This document shows, piece by piece, positions 24,331 through 35,193 of a stretch of 64,000 nucleotides of DNA. The stretch is from positions 1 through 64,000 of the forward strand of contig CAMPDV010001229.1 in the NCBI GenBank assembly GCA_946699065.1. The letters are read 5' to 3'. The stretch's first letter is position 1. Every line of letters starts with the position of its first letter. Under the pieces are notes generated by a model, which was not told the DNA's origin, did no database searches, and saw only the letters and a program-made list of their open reading frames with translations. Made by a program: the position numbers and the translations under genes. This DNA is from Loxodes magnus. Taxonomy: Eukaryota > Ciliophora > Karyorelictea > Loxodida > Loxodidae.

Positions 24331-25067
24331 TTTCCAACCTAAACTCTTTAATACTATTGAATGCTTATGAATAATACTATTTTGAAGAGGGGAAATGATT
24401 TTTTTTAAGTTTAAATAAGCTAGTGTAAGAGTAAGATATGGTGAGATTTGAGTATATCGGTTTAGTATTTTTAAACTGTTTAAAGATAAGGAGAGGACTA
24501 ATAAAGCATGAAAGTTAATAAAGAGACATTTTACAAACATTAAGCTTATAAAATTTTGCGTAAGGAATTAATTTCTACTTTCATTTAAATTATCTTAGCT
24601 ATCAATCTCCTTCATTAAATTATGTTATGGTCCTAATTTCTTTTTATTGTTTAGTACTAGAACTTAATAAAGATTTTGTTATCATCTGATACAAATAGAT
24701 TAACTTAGAACAGATTTAGAAATTCATTAACTAAGTTTAAATTACTTCGTCATAGAAGGCTGCTTGTGATCATATAAACTTCTTTATTTTACTTACATCA
24801 ACAAAATAATTTATGTTGAGCAATGTTCTTCAATAAAGAATAAACTAAATACTATTTTTGGATAAAGTAATGAGTCAGTTTAAATATAATTTAATATATC
24901 CTCTAAAATATTTGTTCATTTCCTTTTAACGAAAGAAACAAACTTTTTATGCCATTATTTATTTCCTTATTTCAAATAATAGATGCAACAGTTATTTAGA
25001 GCTGCTTATAAACAAAGAGTTATCTATTTTCAGCTATAAATAATACTGCTGATCTAAGATTTAATAG
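24331..25067. other. AT-rich spacer
   Basis: No supported gene; ends at the target site of the following retroposon. Confidence 0.5.
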
Positions 25068-25083
25068 TTTATTTAATTATCTA
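25068..25083. repeat. Target-site duplication, left copy (half-LINE 1)
   Basis: TTTATTTAATTATCTA, exactly repeated at 25,932-25,947 on the other side of the element. Confidence 0.85.
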
Positions 25084-25931
25084 ATAATAATAATAATATA
25101 CTTAATTAAAGTGTTTGTGGTTTTGAGGTATTTCAACCTCATTTCCACTGACATCCAGTGATCGCTCCTGTATGCTTAAAATAAAAGTTCGGGTCATCCA
25201 GTTTTTTCGGAGTTCTGGAACTCGAATGGAAAATTCTTCTTCTGTAAATTCTTCCTTCTATCGTCACGTAAATTCTTGTTAATTCTCTTCAGATTTCTTC
25301 GCTGTTTCTCTTCATCTTTTCCTTGTATATCTTGCAACTCTTGAATCTATGGAATCTTGATTAGCACAGGTAACATCTCTTGAGAATCCTTCTAATATTG
25401 GTTGGTTCTTTTTACTTATCGTCTTCTACTTCCATTTTCATTTCTTAGATTAGAGGCTCTATTCTTTTTTGTCCAAGTTGCTATACTTCGAATTCTTATT
25501 TGACTAATCTTTCTTCAGTATTTTAACTTTTTTCTAATAATTTTTTGTTTTCTTATCTTAATATTTTTACTTCTTCTTACAGAATACGCACAGATTTCAA
25601 AAGACTTTCAATTAATAATTATTCTTCATTTGCCTGTTTTTGCATCGTTTTTGGATTCTCTTATTTCCTATAGTTACTTGGTCTAGGTTTAGGAAGAAAG
25701 TCAATATTTTATTATTAGTTTTATTCTGTTTATGCTTATTTAAGTTCTTATTTTATTTAAGATTTTCTTTAATTTTCAACTATTAGAGGTTATTAAGTTT
25801 AAGAAGATTATTATTTTATTAAAGAGGACGTGATGGATGAAGAATTAGAAGTCTCTGGTTTTTGCTCCTTTATCTATGGAGCCTACAAAAAACCCTTCTT
25901 GAGACCTTCTGCCATTTTTTTTTTTAAAATT
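25084..25931 (-). mobile_element. Half-LINE retroposon copy 1 (848 bp) with ORF1-like coiled-coil gene
   Basis: A minus-strand retroposon, about 1.3 percent different from the copy at 53,598-54,435 by my count of roughly 11 changes. A perfect 16-bp target-site duplication and a 3' tail of (TTA)n, following a TGAGGT/ACCTCA hairpin (25,124-25,141), show insertion by target-primed reverse transcription. A 5' hairpin (GCTCC/GGAGC) lies at about 25,867-25,888. It has no endonuclease or RT, so it must borrow enzymes. Its 5' leader and first codons resemble those of the 5.5-kb LINE, but its 3' hairpin does not. It therefore may depend on a different LINE, not in this window. The low divergence points to recent activity. 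Confidence 0.88.
25390..25918 (-). CDS. Coiled-coil ORF1-like protein of half-LINE 1
   Basis: Starts at the ATG near 25,917 with MAEGLKKGFFQAPQIKEQKP. It runs through a Ser/Gln-rich region (NSSSITSSLIKQQSSQTQQ) and a region FLPKPRPSNYRK, then a long coiled coil (LLKSVRILQEEVKILRQENK and further heptads), ending near MKMEVEDDKQKEP. TAA and TAG are read as Gln throughout. The remaining 300 bases also read as protein in two frames (for example DDPNFYFKHTGAITGCQ), so the true C-terminus is unclear. The layout resembles LINE ORF1 RNA-binding chaperones that trimerise through a coiled coil. The N-terminus is related to ORF1 of the 4.2-9.8 kb LINE. The same ORF is present in the second copy. Confidence 0.65.
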
Positions 25932-25947
25932 TTTATTTAATTATCTA
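25932..25947. repeat. Target-site duplication, right copy (half-LINE 1)
   Basis: Identical to 25,068-25,083 (16 bp). Confidence 0.85.
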
Positions 25948-25979
25948 TTGAAATATTATTATATTATATTAACTAAAAA

Positions 25980-26450
25980 CCGTCATAGTTGTTCGAAGGT
26001 GAGCAACAAGGTCATCTTCATCAGAGGTTGGGGAAGTTAAGTACCCATAATCGACTTTATGTCTTCCTCTGCTTTGGTTTGGCCTCGAGACATAAGATTC
26101 TTAGACCTTCGGCACTGACTTAGTTTAGATTTAATTCTGGAACGAAAAAGAAATAATATTGCGAGCTTCATCAGAGGTGGGGAATTTAAGTACCCATAAT
26201 TGACACATGTCGTCCTCTACTTTGGTGATGCAATCCTGCCATGTCCTTGGACCTCCAGCAAGTAGAAAAGATTACGAGTATTCTTAAATTATATCAGTAT
26301 TGAACATTTTTATCAGTACTGAATAATTATACCAGTATTGGAGAAGGTCTACCAGTATCTGATAATTTCATCAGTAAGAAACATTCTTGTCAGTATGAAA
26401 CATTTATTAAAGAGCTGCGCAGCAATGAGAGTGGTAGGCGCTGTATAATA
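25980..26450 (+). mobile_element. SINE copy C with LINE-type 3' hairpin tail
   Basis: The plus-strand counterpart of the element at 1551-2050, with the same 5' start and 3' hairpin. Two internal units (26,016-26,077 and 26,166-26,226) share CTTCATCAGAGG, AAGTACCCATAAT and CCTCT-CTTTGG, so the SINE is dimeric. From about 26,298 to 26,400 it carries five or six CAGTA-type repeats spaced by about 20-27 bases. The terminal hairpin and following tail match the LINE end at 4238-4268. This copy lost a block of about 25 bases present in copy B between the units, and its hairpin has several mismatches, so it is older than the half-LINE next to it. No clear target duplication. Confidence 0.75.
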
Positions 26451-27029
26451 AAATGAATTAATTTATAAGTTATTTATAGATATAAGAAAAAGAAAGTCTA
26501 AATAGAATAATTTGAAAATCTTTTATCATTAATCTACTATAAACTAATGCTTTACATTGGTTTAATTAAATTTGGTTGCTTTTAATTTTAAGATTAAATT
26601 AGTAAACTTGATTGACTTTTAAATTTGATTCAATTTAGTGCATTAAAAGGTATATAAATATTAGTATATTCTTTAAAGATTAGAATTTTGTACAGTATCT
26701 ATACATTTTTGATTATAAAGCAATAGATATTTTCTTTTTAAATTGCTCTACTTTTTAAATTTGGGAATTTCTTTTAGTTAAATGAAGCTTTTTGTTTTGA
26801 TCATATCTCCTAAGCCTTTTATAAAATATGAATTTTATCCAATTTGATTAAAAAGGTATAATTTGGTTACTATATGGTACTAAAAGTTTGCATTGTTTTG
26901 ATAATTTAGGAATTGATACTTGAATGGTAGAATAATTTGATTAGAGCAATAAGTTAAGTATTTTTGACTTAATTATAAAATCTAGATTTGACTTATATTT
27001 AAGTTGATTATAAAGCCTTTGCTAGAACT
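26451..27029. other. AT-rich spacer
   Basis: No supported feature. Confidence 0.5.
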
Positions 27030-30000
27030 ATTGCATAGGATATTGTAAAGGTAGTTGATCAAAATGATTAAATAGGTAGTTTATAATAAGATTAACAGCT
27101 TATTTATAGAGTGGATTAAATTTATGTTGCTTCTTTATTTTAGTAGTAATGCTATTAATTATAAAGCTTTCCAAATTTATAATTCTTACTACCAAATAAA
27201 TAATCTTGCAGCAAGTATTTTACTTTTATAGTACTTGAAAGCACATAAGCATATAGATATAACAAACATTTAGTAAAAAAGCAATGTAGAATATTATTGG
27301 ATATTATATTCTGAAATACTAATACAGCAAGCAAACAAATATTAAATCACATTAACAAGAGATTCTCTACAAAAAGACTTTATTTAAGCCAAATAATAGT
27401 AAATATATAAATCTAAGAATAACTAAGATCGAAAAGGGATTAAAAGTGATATGCTATATTAAGATAATTATTAGTAAATGAAGTACTTTAAGATGAAATA
27501 CTTTAAGTACTAGTATAATGACATTATGCTTAAGTTTGCATAAGTATTCAATAAATTATATAACTAAATATAGAAGAATGCTAAAATAAGACTTTGCATT
27601 CTTTTAAAATAAGATACTTCTAAATTATAAATTAAGATATAAGCAATATCGCTTAAGTAAAAATATTTAAGCTCTTAGACTAAATATTATGATTAAGATC
27701 TATAATAACAGACTAACTAATTCTTTAAGAAACTAACTTTTAAGACAATCATTAAGATTCATATTTAATCAGTCAAACTTAAAAGATAAAACTCTTAATT
27801 CATAATTAATGACAATATATACCAATCATACCACATACTTATAAGAAAGTCCTATTTATGTTAAATAAAAAAGCTACAATCAAATCAATCAATTCCATTA
27901 ATCAAAATAGACTAGCAACTAAGCTTCTCCTTAAATAGAAGATATTGTAAAGATATTAAAGATTTAGATAGCTAAATAGTTAGTTATAAAATAGGACTAA
28001 TTTTAAATGAAGAGATTCATTATATAAAGATACTAGTTATTATAGTTACCATTAATAATAAGCATAGTTACTATGTTTAAATATAACTACTATAATCATC
28101 TTATCTTTATTTACCTTATACATTTCTTATTATTATCAAATAACTCTTTAGTCAATTCTAAATTAAGACAAATAAACCAATTATTTTTAAATATAACATT
28201 AATACTAAAATTTATTTACTAAGCCAAGCTTTTATAAAAGAAAACTAACTTTAGCAGCACCATTTAATAAAAGAATCCTATTTACAAATCTTACCAAGAC
28301 ATATCTTCCTGAAGTTCACTGGACATTTTAGCAACAATCTTTCGTGATAAGACATGGCTCTGAAAAATATTCAAATTAAGCTTTTGGAAAATAGAGACAA
28401 AGAAATAGCTAAGTATATTTGGCTCTCTTAAAATATACTTAGCAACTATTTAAAACTTAACTGTATGTAAATAAGAAAAAAAGTAACTAAAGCTAAAAAT
28501 CAAAAATCAAAACCCAAAATATTTCGAATTTGCAGAACTAAATTTATAAGCTTTTTGAATAATATAAGTTAGATATCCTAGAAGCTTAGATTTGATTTTC
28601 CACTCATATTTGGCTCAAGCATAAGAAATAAAATATCTAAAAAATCCAAGTTTTTTTGGATATGCAGAAACTTCAAATCTCTCTTATAAAAAAGTAATAA
28701 ATCTGATTAAACGGATGCTAGTAAATGCTCCTCTCTTAGTATTTTTTAGAAAATATCTGAACAAAGAGAAGGAAAGTTATTACTTCAGAAGATGGTTAAA
28801 AAGACTTTCAGAATAGAACAAATTATCGCTGCAAAAGGTTAATATTAATAAAATCCCTTTTATTACACTTTCTATGTCACTTGATAAAGAACCAAGATTT
28901 TGTTAGCAATTTAGCAAGAGTTAAAAGGTATTAAAATTATACAAATATTCAAACTAATACAATTCATTATAAGAGAGCAATAAATCTAAAGTTTATGCGA
29001 GAGCTTTTTATAGTAAAAAAACTTGAATTTTCAAAATTTAGAACTTGTCTTAGTAAGTTAAAATTATGATTTCACTTAAAAAAAGGGAAGAAAGCTAAAG
29101 TAGCAAACACTTATATTGACCACAAGCAAATTAAAGTAGACTTAAAACTTTGCTATAGGCTATAAAATCTACACTCTAGCAATCATTAAAATAGACAAAA
29201 CAAGAAAAATTAACATTTAATGACTAAATTCAAGAATCTTCGTTCTTAAATAGAATCTAATTAATTTGGCATAAGTAACTTGAATAAACTATACTAGAGA
29301 CTCTTTAGACAACAATAAAATCTACTTAGCTAAGTATATCTAATTAATAAAGAAGAAGTTTCTTAATTCTAGTTGATAAACGAAACTGCATGTAAATAAA
29401 GGAAATAGAAGACTTTAATAATAAAATTGAAAAGACCAAGTAATAAATTGGTAGCCAGACAGACTTGACATTAGGTTAGCTTATATATAATGAATCTAAG
29501 CTAACTTTATGTTAAAGAAATAAGCATTTATAATATAAAATTAATAATAATAAACCTTTTTGTCTAAGCTATTAATATAAAACCTAACTAGACAGTTATA
29601 TAAGACAGACACTTATATTAGCAAGTTAAAAGTAAAGGAAAAGTTTATTCTTAATTTATTTAAGCTTTAATTAGTTAATAAGTCTTAAGAAGTTTAAATT
29701 AAAGATAACTTATACTAAATAATAAGATATTCTTTATATTTGCTAGTTAGTTAGTCACACTTGTTTTAAAAAGGAAAAGAAGAGGATAATTAAAGATTTT
29801 TATAAGATTAGGGCAAATAAATTAGGACTGTTGAAGAAATTATAAAGACTTACCAGCAAAAGAAACTTGCTTAATTTCTTCTTTATATCCATAGAGCAAA
29901 GAGTTTGAGCAAATGAATAGTAAGAGCCTTAATCTTTATCTAACAGCAACTAGAAGGTCTCTTGAAAACATGAATAGAAACTCTATAAACTATAAAGTGA

Positions 30001-32460
30001 ATCCAATTATTTAAGAGAAAACAATTGAACAAGCTTTTAAGCAGCAAATCTAATTGAGAATTTAACTTTTAAAGAAAGTAGAAAATTATTCTTGCAATTA
30101 ATTCCTGAAGACTTGCTTTTAGAAATGCTAAAATCCTCTTAATTAATTAAAGATTTAAAAATCTTAAAGAAATTTAATTCATAATTAGGTTAATGCCAAG
30201 GATAAATCAATTGAAATGTGCTGTAGAAGGATTTGATTAGAATATTTCACCAAATTTAAGTCCTTACAAAGTAAAAAAGAACTTTCTGAAAAGTAGAGCT
30301 TTATTGCAAGTTAAATCTTAATTCTAATATTAAAGGAATTATGGTAATTTTACGTAGCAGCTATAAATATAAAGAGCAGTCAGAAGTTCTTCACCCTTAA
30401 AAGTGTAATAAACTTGTTCTAGACTCATAAAATAATCCCTAGTAAAAACCAAGTAATTATAGTTAAAAATAGAATTAAAAAAAGATTACACATATAGGAA
30501 ATAAAATATCCTAATAGAAGAACAATTAAGACTGGGATAACTTTTTAAAGATAGAGAGTTGTTGAGATATATGTTTAGAATAAACCCCATTATAAATAAC
30601 TAAACTTTTGTAAAGGTAATTAATAATCCAAAAACCCAAAATTATTTAAGAAAGGGAAGGTAACTGCTTAGAGTTGCTTTTATTTAGGAATTTGATATCT
30701 TAGATATTTTCTAATTGGAAAATATTCTTAAAATTAGCTACCTTATCAGTTAAGATACTTAACTCTTTTCTAGTTTTTTGGTAAAAGGCATATTTTCTGA
30801 AATGGTAGTGATAAATTTAGATTTGCTATAAGCAAATTTAAGATAGATTTTAAACTAAGCAGAAGAAATAAAGCTTGATTAAATTGAATTCTTAATAAAG
30901 CATTAGATAATAAATGAAGTCTAATAAACTTGCTATATGTAGCTTGAATAAACTATACTAGGAATTCTTTAGAAAAGTATAGAATCTAATTAGCTAAGTA
31001 TAACTAATTAAGTAAGAAAAGGCTTTTAATTCTGGTTGATAAACGAAACTGCAAGCAAACAAAGGAATTATAGGTTTTCTTAAAAGATATTGTCTAAGGC
31101 TTTAATATTTATATTAAGAACAAGTACTAGAATGATAGCCAGACAGACTTGAAATAAGAAAAGAGTAAATGAATAATTTAAGTAACTAAAGTAGCTTTGT
31201 GTTTAAGAAATAGGTATTTATAATATAAAATTAATAATAATACATCTTTTTATCTAAGCTATCAAAATAGAAAAGCTAACTAGATAGTTAAAAGTTCTAT
31301 AAGTAAGGCATTAATCTTAGCTAATTTAAAAATAAAACTAAAGTTTATTCTTAATTTTATTAAAGTCTTAATTTAATTAATAAGTCTTAAGAAGTTTAAA
31401 TTAAAGATAACTTAAAAATAAGATATTCCATATATTTGCTAGCTAGTGAGTCACACTACCTTTACAGAGAAAAAGAAGTGGAATATTAAAGATTTTTATG
31501 AGATTTGGATAAAAATAAGAACTCTTGAAGAAATTATTAAGATTTGCCAGCAAAAGTAAATTATCAGATTTTCTACTTTATAATTATAGAGCATTCGAAT
31601 ATTGAGGGCTTTTATCTTTAACTTATGTCAACTAGAAGGTCTCTTCACAACATGAAAAAGAAACTCCATAAGTAAGTTAAATTATTGAAGAATATCTAAA
31701 TTGAGCAAGCTCTTAAAGAAAAGACTAATTCAGAATTTATCTTTTTTAAAAAGGAGGAAAATTATTGTAGCGCCTAATTCTTGAAAGCTAGCTTTGAGAA
31801 ATACTAAAACCTCTTCATTGGTAAAAGCTTTAAAGAACTTCAAAGAAATTTAGTTCGGAATTAGAGTGAGGCAAGGATAAATAAATAGAAGCTTGCTGGA
31901 GAAGAAACTTGCTGAGAACATTAATATAAATTTAAATTAATGTAAAGAAAAAAAGAAACCTTCATAAAGAGCAGCTTTATTGCTAGTTTCAAATCTTACT
32001 TCTACTATTAAAGGAATTACAAAAATTCAAAGTACCAGCAATAACCAAAAAGATCAACCAGATGCTTTCCACTTGTAAAGTACAAAAAATGGTTGCAAGA
32101 TTCATTAAAATATCACAAGTAAAAGCTAAAGAATGAAACGATAAAAGTAAACAAAATGAATTACAAAGAGATTAACACATATAGGAAATAAAAGTATCCT
32201 AATAGCAGAACACTTAAGACTGGGATAAAGGTTTAAAGGATATTTAGTCAAGTTATATTTAGGCTAAGAACATATAGAAGTTTTATGATAAAATAATAAA
32301 AATTAAAGAAATTGTAAAAATAAGTTTGGTATTGTTGTATATTAAAAGAAGTAAATCATCACTTACAAAAATAAGGCCTTCTAATTTGCCATAAAAAAGA
32401 CAGATTTTTGTAAAATGAATTTCTTCACTTAGATTAAGAAAATAATTTCGAAAAGAATAG
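27030..32460 (+). repeat. Large dispersed repeat, copy 2 (about 5.4 kb)
   Basis: Follows copy 1 (10,560-15,330) in order: the block homologous to 12,724 is at 28,744, LLILVDKRNC at about 29,350-29,380, and TCFKKEKKRIIKDFYKI at about 29,764. It then starts again: a second DKRNC block at about 31,035-31,070 and a second version of the next block at about 31,445. Identity to copy 1 is high between 28,730 and 29,400 and lower elsewhere. Unlike copy 3, there is no inserted ORF between TTATTATTAT and CAAATAACTC (about 28,128-28,145). Confidence 0.7.
29250..32270 (+). repeat. Tandem duplication inside repeat copy 2
   Basis: The segment beginning TGAATAAACTATACTA at about 29,281 begins again at about 30,948, a period of about 1.67 kb. 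It carries the DKRNC block, the AATATAAAATTAATAATAA spacer and the following coding-like block each time. The second unit is more diverged and shorter. Copy 1 has this segment once. Confidence 0.65.
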
Positions 32461-34679
32461 AAACAAAATATTAGAACAAAATATAAATAAAAAATTTAAA
32501 ACATTTGTTAGAACGACATAATAGCATATAATCTATAAAGTTAAATGTGGTTGAAAGTAAAATGAGAAAAAGAGAAAAGATTAAAAGTATACTGGAGCTT
32601 TAATTTAGAAAATGTAGACAAACTTTATACTAATTTTAAAAACTAGAATAAAGGAATTGATTTGAGCATGATTGGTATTATAATTGAACTGAGATTAGTT
32701 GTTTACTAGGAAGAAAAGGTAATCAGTCACTAAATAGCTATTAGAAAAACTAAGTGAAGTAGTTAAGAAATAAGATTGAATTTGAAGTGTGGGATATCTA
32801 ATGTAATTATTAGATAGTTGTCTTAAATTTGGAGGAGCAAGTAAAATAATTAAGAGTAATATAAATAAGTTGAAGCAAGTTAGTAATAAGTTGAATACTA
32901 AAGTAGATAGCATAATTTGATACTAAGGTTGACTATTGAAAATATTGTTAAAGCATGTATCTTTTGTTGATTTAAAAAGGTATTTAGGTTTAAGATAATT
33001 TGATTGAACTTGATGATAATAAAATTAGGTAAGGTTTGTTTTTGATAATATAAGCTTATATTTAAATAAGGAATTAAAGATAAAAGCATTTGTTTATAAA
33101 TGTTGATATTAATTGATCTAGACTTAAAAGATTTATGATTTCTATAGTAAGGAAATATAGGATATGGTTTAGATTTATACTAGTAATAATAATGAAATAA
33201 TGAAAGCTAAAAAATATGAATGGTTAACTTTAAATGATTAGTAGCTAAACACTAAAAGAATTAAGAAAACTTAATGCTATTTTATCTTTGGCTATAATAT
33301 TACATAAGCTTACTTCTTTTGCTTTTCTTTTTATAATTTTTTATTAGATGTAAGTAATTTTTGGTTTATATTAGTTAATATGATAAAGAACTGGGTAGAA
33401 TATATGTAACTAAAGAATATTAATTTAGATTGAAATGATTAAATAAAAATAATGTTTTTTAATGCTTATAAGTGATTTTATGATAAAGCAAGCTTATAAA
33501 ATTGAAAGATAGAGTTTGCTTTATATAAGAAGATATATAAATATTACTTTAAAAATGAAAAACTTATAAAATATTATATATCATTTTAGCTACAAAACAT
33601 CTAAACATTCTAAGCTAGTCAGTAATCTCTTAACTCCAAATTAAACCAACTAAGCAACAACCTTATCTTATATACAACCAATCAATTATGTAACATATTC
33701 AAATCCTAATCAGATTCATACAACTATTCTATAATCAAATCAAACCATCCTGTAAATCCTAAAAAACATTAGGGCATTGCTATTCACATTTCTTCAAAGG
33801 ATAATTATCTTTTTAGTCATTATACCTACTATCAATCAAAACTAACATCATATAGATACATTTCCTAAACATTGCTATTTAGTCATTGTTTAAAAGGATC
33901 AGCTCTACTATTACACAAGAAATCTATCCTTTTTCAAATATGCTCAAGCCATATAAGCTATTCATTAAAGATTGAGATATTCAATCAATTCTTTATTAAG
34001 ATTACTCACTATAATACCAGAATATCCATTACTACTAGTATGGAAGAAAGAGGATCCATATAATGGAGACCACCTAAAATATTCAATGCAAAAGTCTGTC
34101 ACAAGACTGATATTTTATCTCTTTAATGCGTAGCTTCTGAATATTAAAGCAAAGCTTACCTTATCCAAACTTAAAAAGCGAAGTTTAAAATATTTAATAG
34201 TATTTAAATAAAAACTAATCCTCAACTTAAGATGAAATAGCATCTTACCAAACAATTCTATACTATAGTTGATCAGAGTATGCTTTTAATATATTTCCTC
34301 TTAAATAAGCAATGTCATGCAACTTAAAGATTAGAACTTATACAAGCTAAACTTCTTTTATATCATTCAGCTTTAAATGATTAAATAGATTTAAAGTACT
34401 TAATATCTAAGCAATTCAAGCATATTAAGTTAGTAAATAACTTATATAAGAAGATAATTACATATACTAAAGATCTTATGCTTTAATAATTAAAGCTTAT
34501 CTAATATTGATTAAATGCAAATAGAAGTGATTCATTTAATTATCTATTTACATTCCTCTTTAAACAAACTGCATATATTACATAATTTAAAAATTTCATC
34601 TACTTCAAATCCTTAATCTAACTTAATTTAAATAAAAGAGTCTTATGACATTAATTGTAGAATTGATTAATTTTATTAA
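32461..34679. other. AT-rich spacer
   Basis: No supported gene. Short protein-like stretches occur on both strands, but none has a motif or second copy to support it. Confidence 0.45.
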
Positions 34680-34892
34680 AGAGGCAATAATTTATTTAAA
34701 AGCTTTTAAACTACGCCTTCATCTTCAGATAGATCGTTTTTCATCTGTTTATTCCTTTTAAAATTTATTTACTCTTATTGATTTTCCTCATTATCATAAT
34801 TATTTTCGTCTTTTTTTGTTCTTTCTCTTCTTTTCATTTAATCAAAGAAACTTTCCGACTCTTTTTACTTTTCCAAATTAAATGATTCTATG
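34680..34892 (-). CDS. Possible charged C-terminal coding fragment
   Basis: The minus strand reads ESESFFDQMKRRERTKKDEN followed by NYDNEENQQEQ and NDLSEDEGVVQKLLNKLLPL. It is highly charged and richer in codons starting with G than chance in this AT-rich DNA. Neither end is defined, and no homologue or motif is recognised. It lies divergently upstream of the TPR gene. Confidence 0.3.
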
Positions 34893-35193
34893 CTACTTTA
34901 ATGCAAAAATAAACTTTTAGCAGTTAAAGTTATTTAAAATATAAAATCTTTTAATTTTTGTCAAATCAAGAGTTAAGATTGCTAGCTTAATTTAGAAAGT
35001 AGATAAAGTAGAAAGAATCATTTAAAGATAATCATAAGCTTAAAATAACAAAATAACAATAAGGGAAAACAATAATCAAACTCATTTTTCTAAAATATTA
35101 AAAGATTAACAGAAAACAATAAAATAAGAATAATCTAGAATGTAAATAAAACTTAAATAAATAAAATAAATTATCAAATCATAAATATTTAAA
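34893..35193. other. Upstream region of the TPR gene
   Basis: AT-rich, ending AAATATTTAAA just before the ATG. No promoter motif can be claimed. Confidence 0.4.

Noticed and set aside
24328-24540. Minus-strand 70-codon open frame
   Set aside because: No motif, no second copy, and low-complexity Leu/Ile/Asn content expected from AT-rich DNA.
32695-33089. Two overlapping minus-strand open frames
   Set aside because: Leu/Ile/Asn-rich, no conserved feature; typical of noncoding AT-rich sequence.
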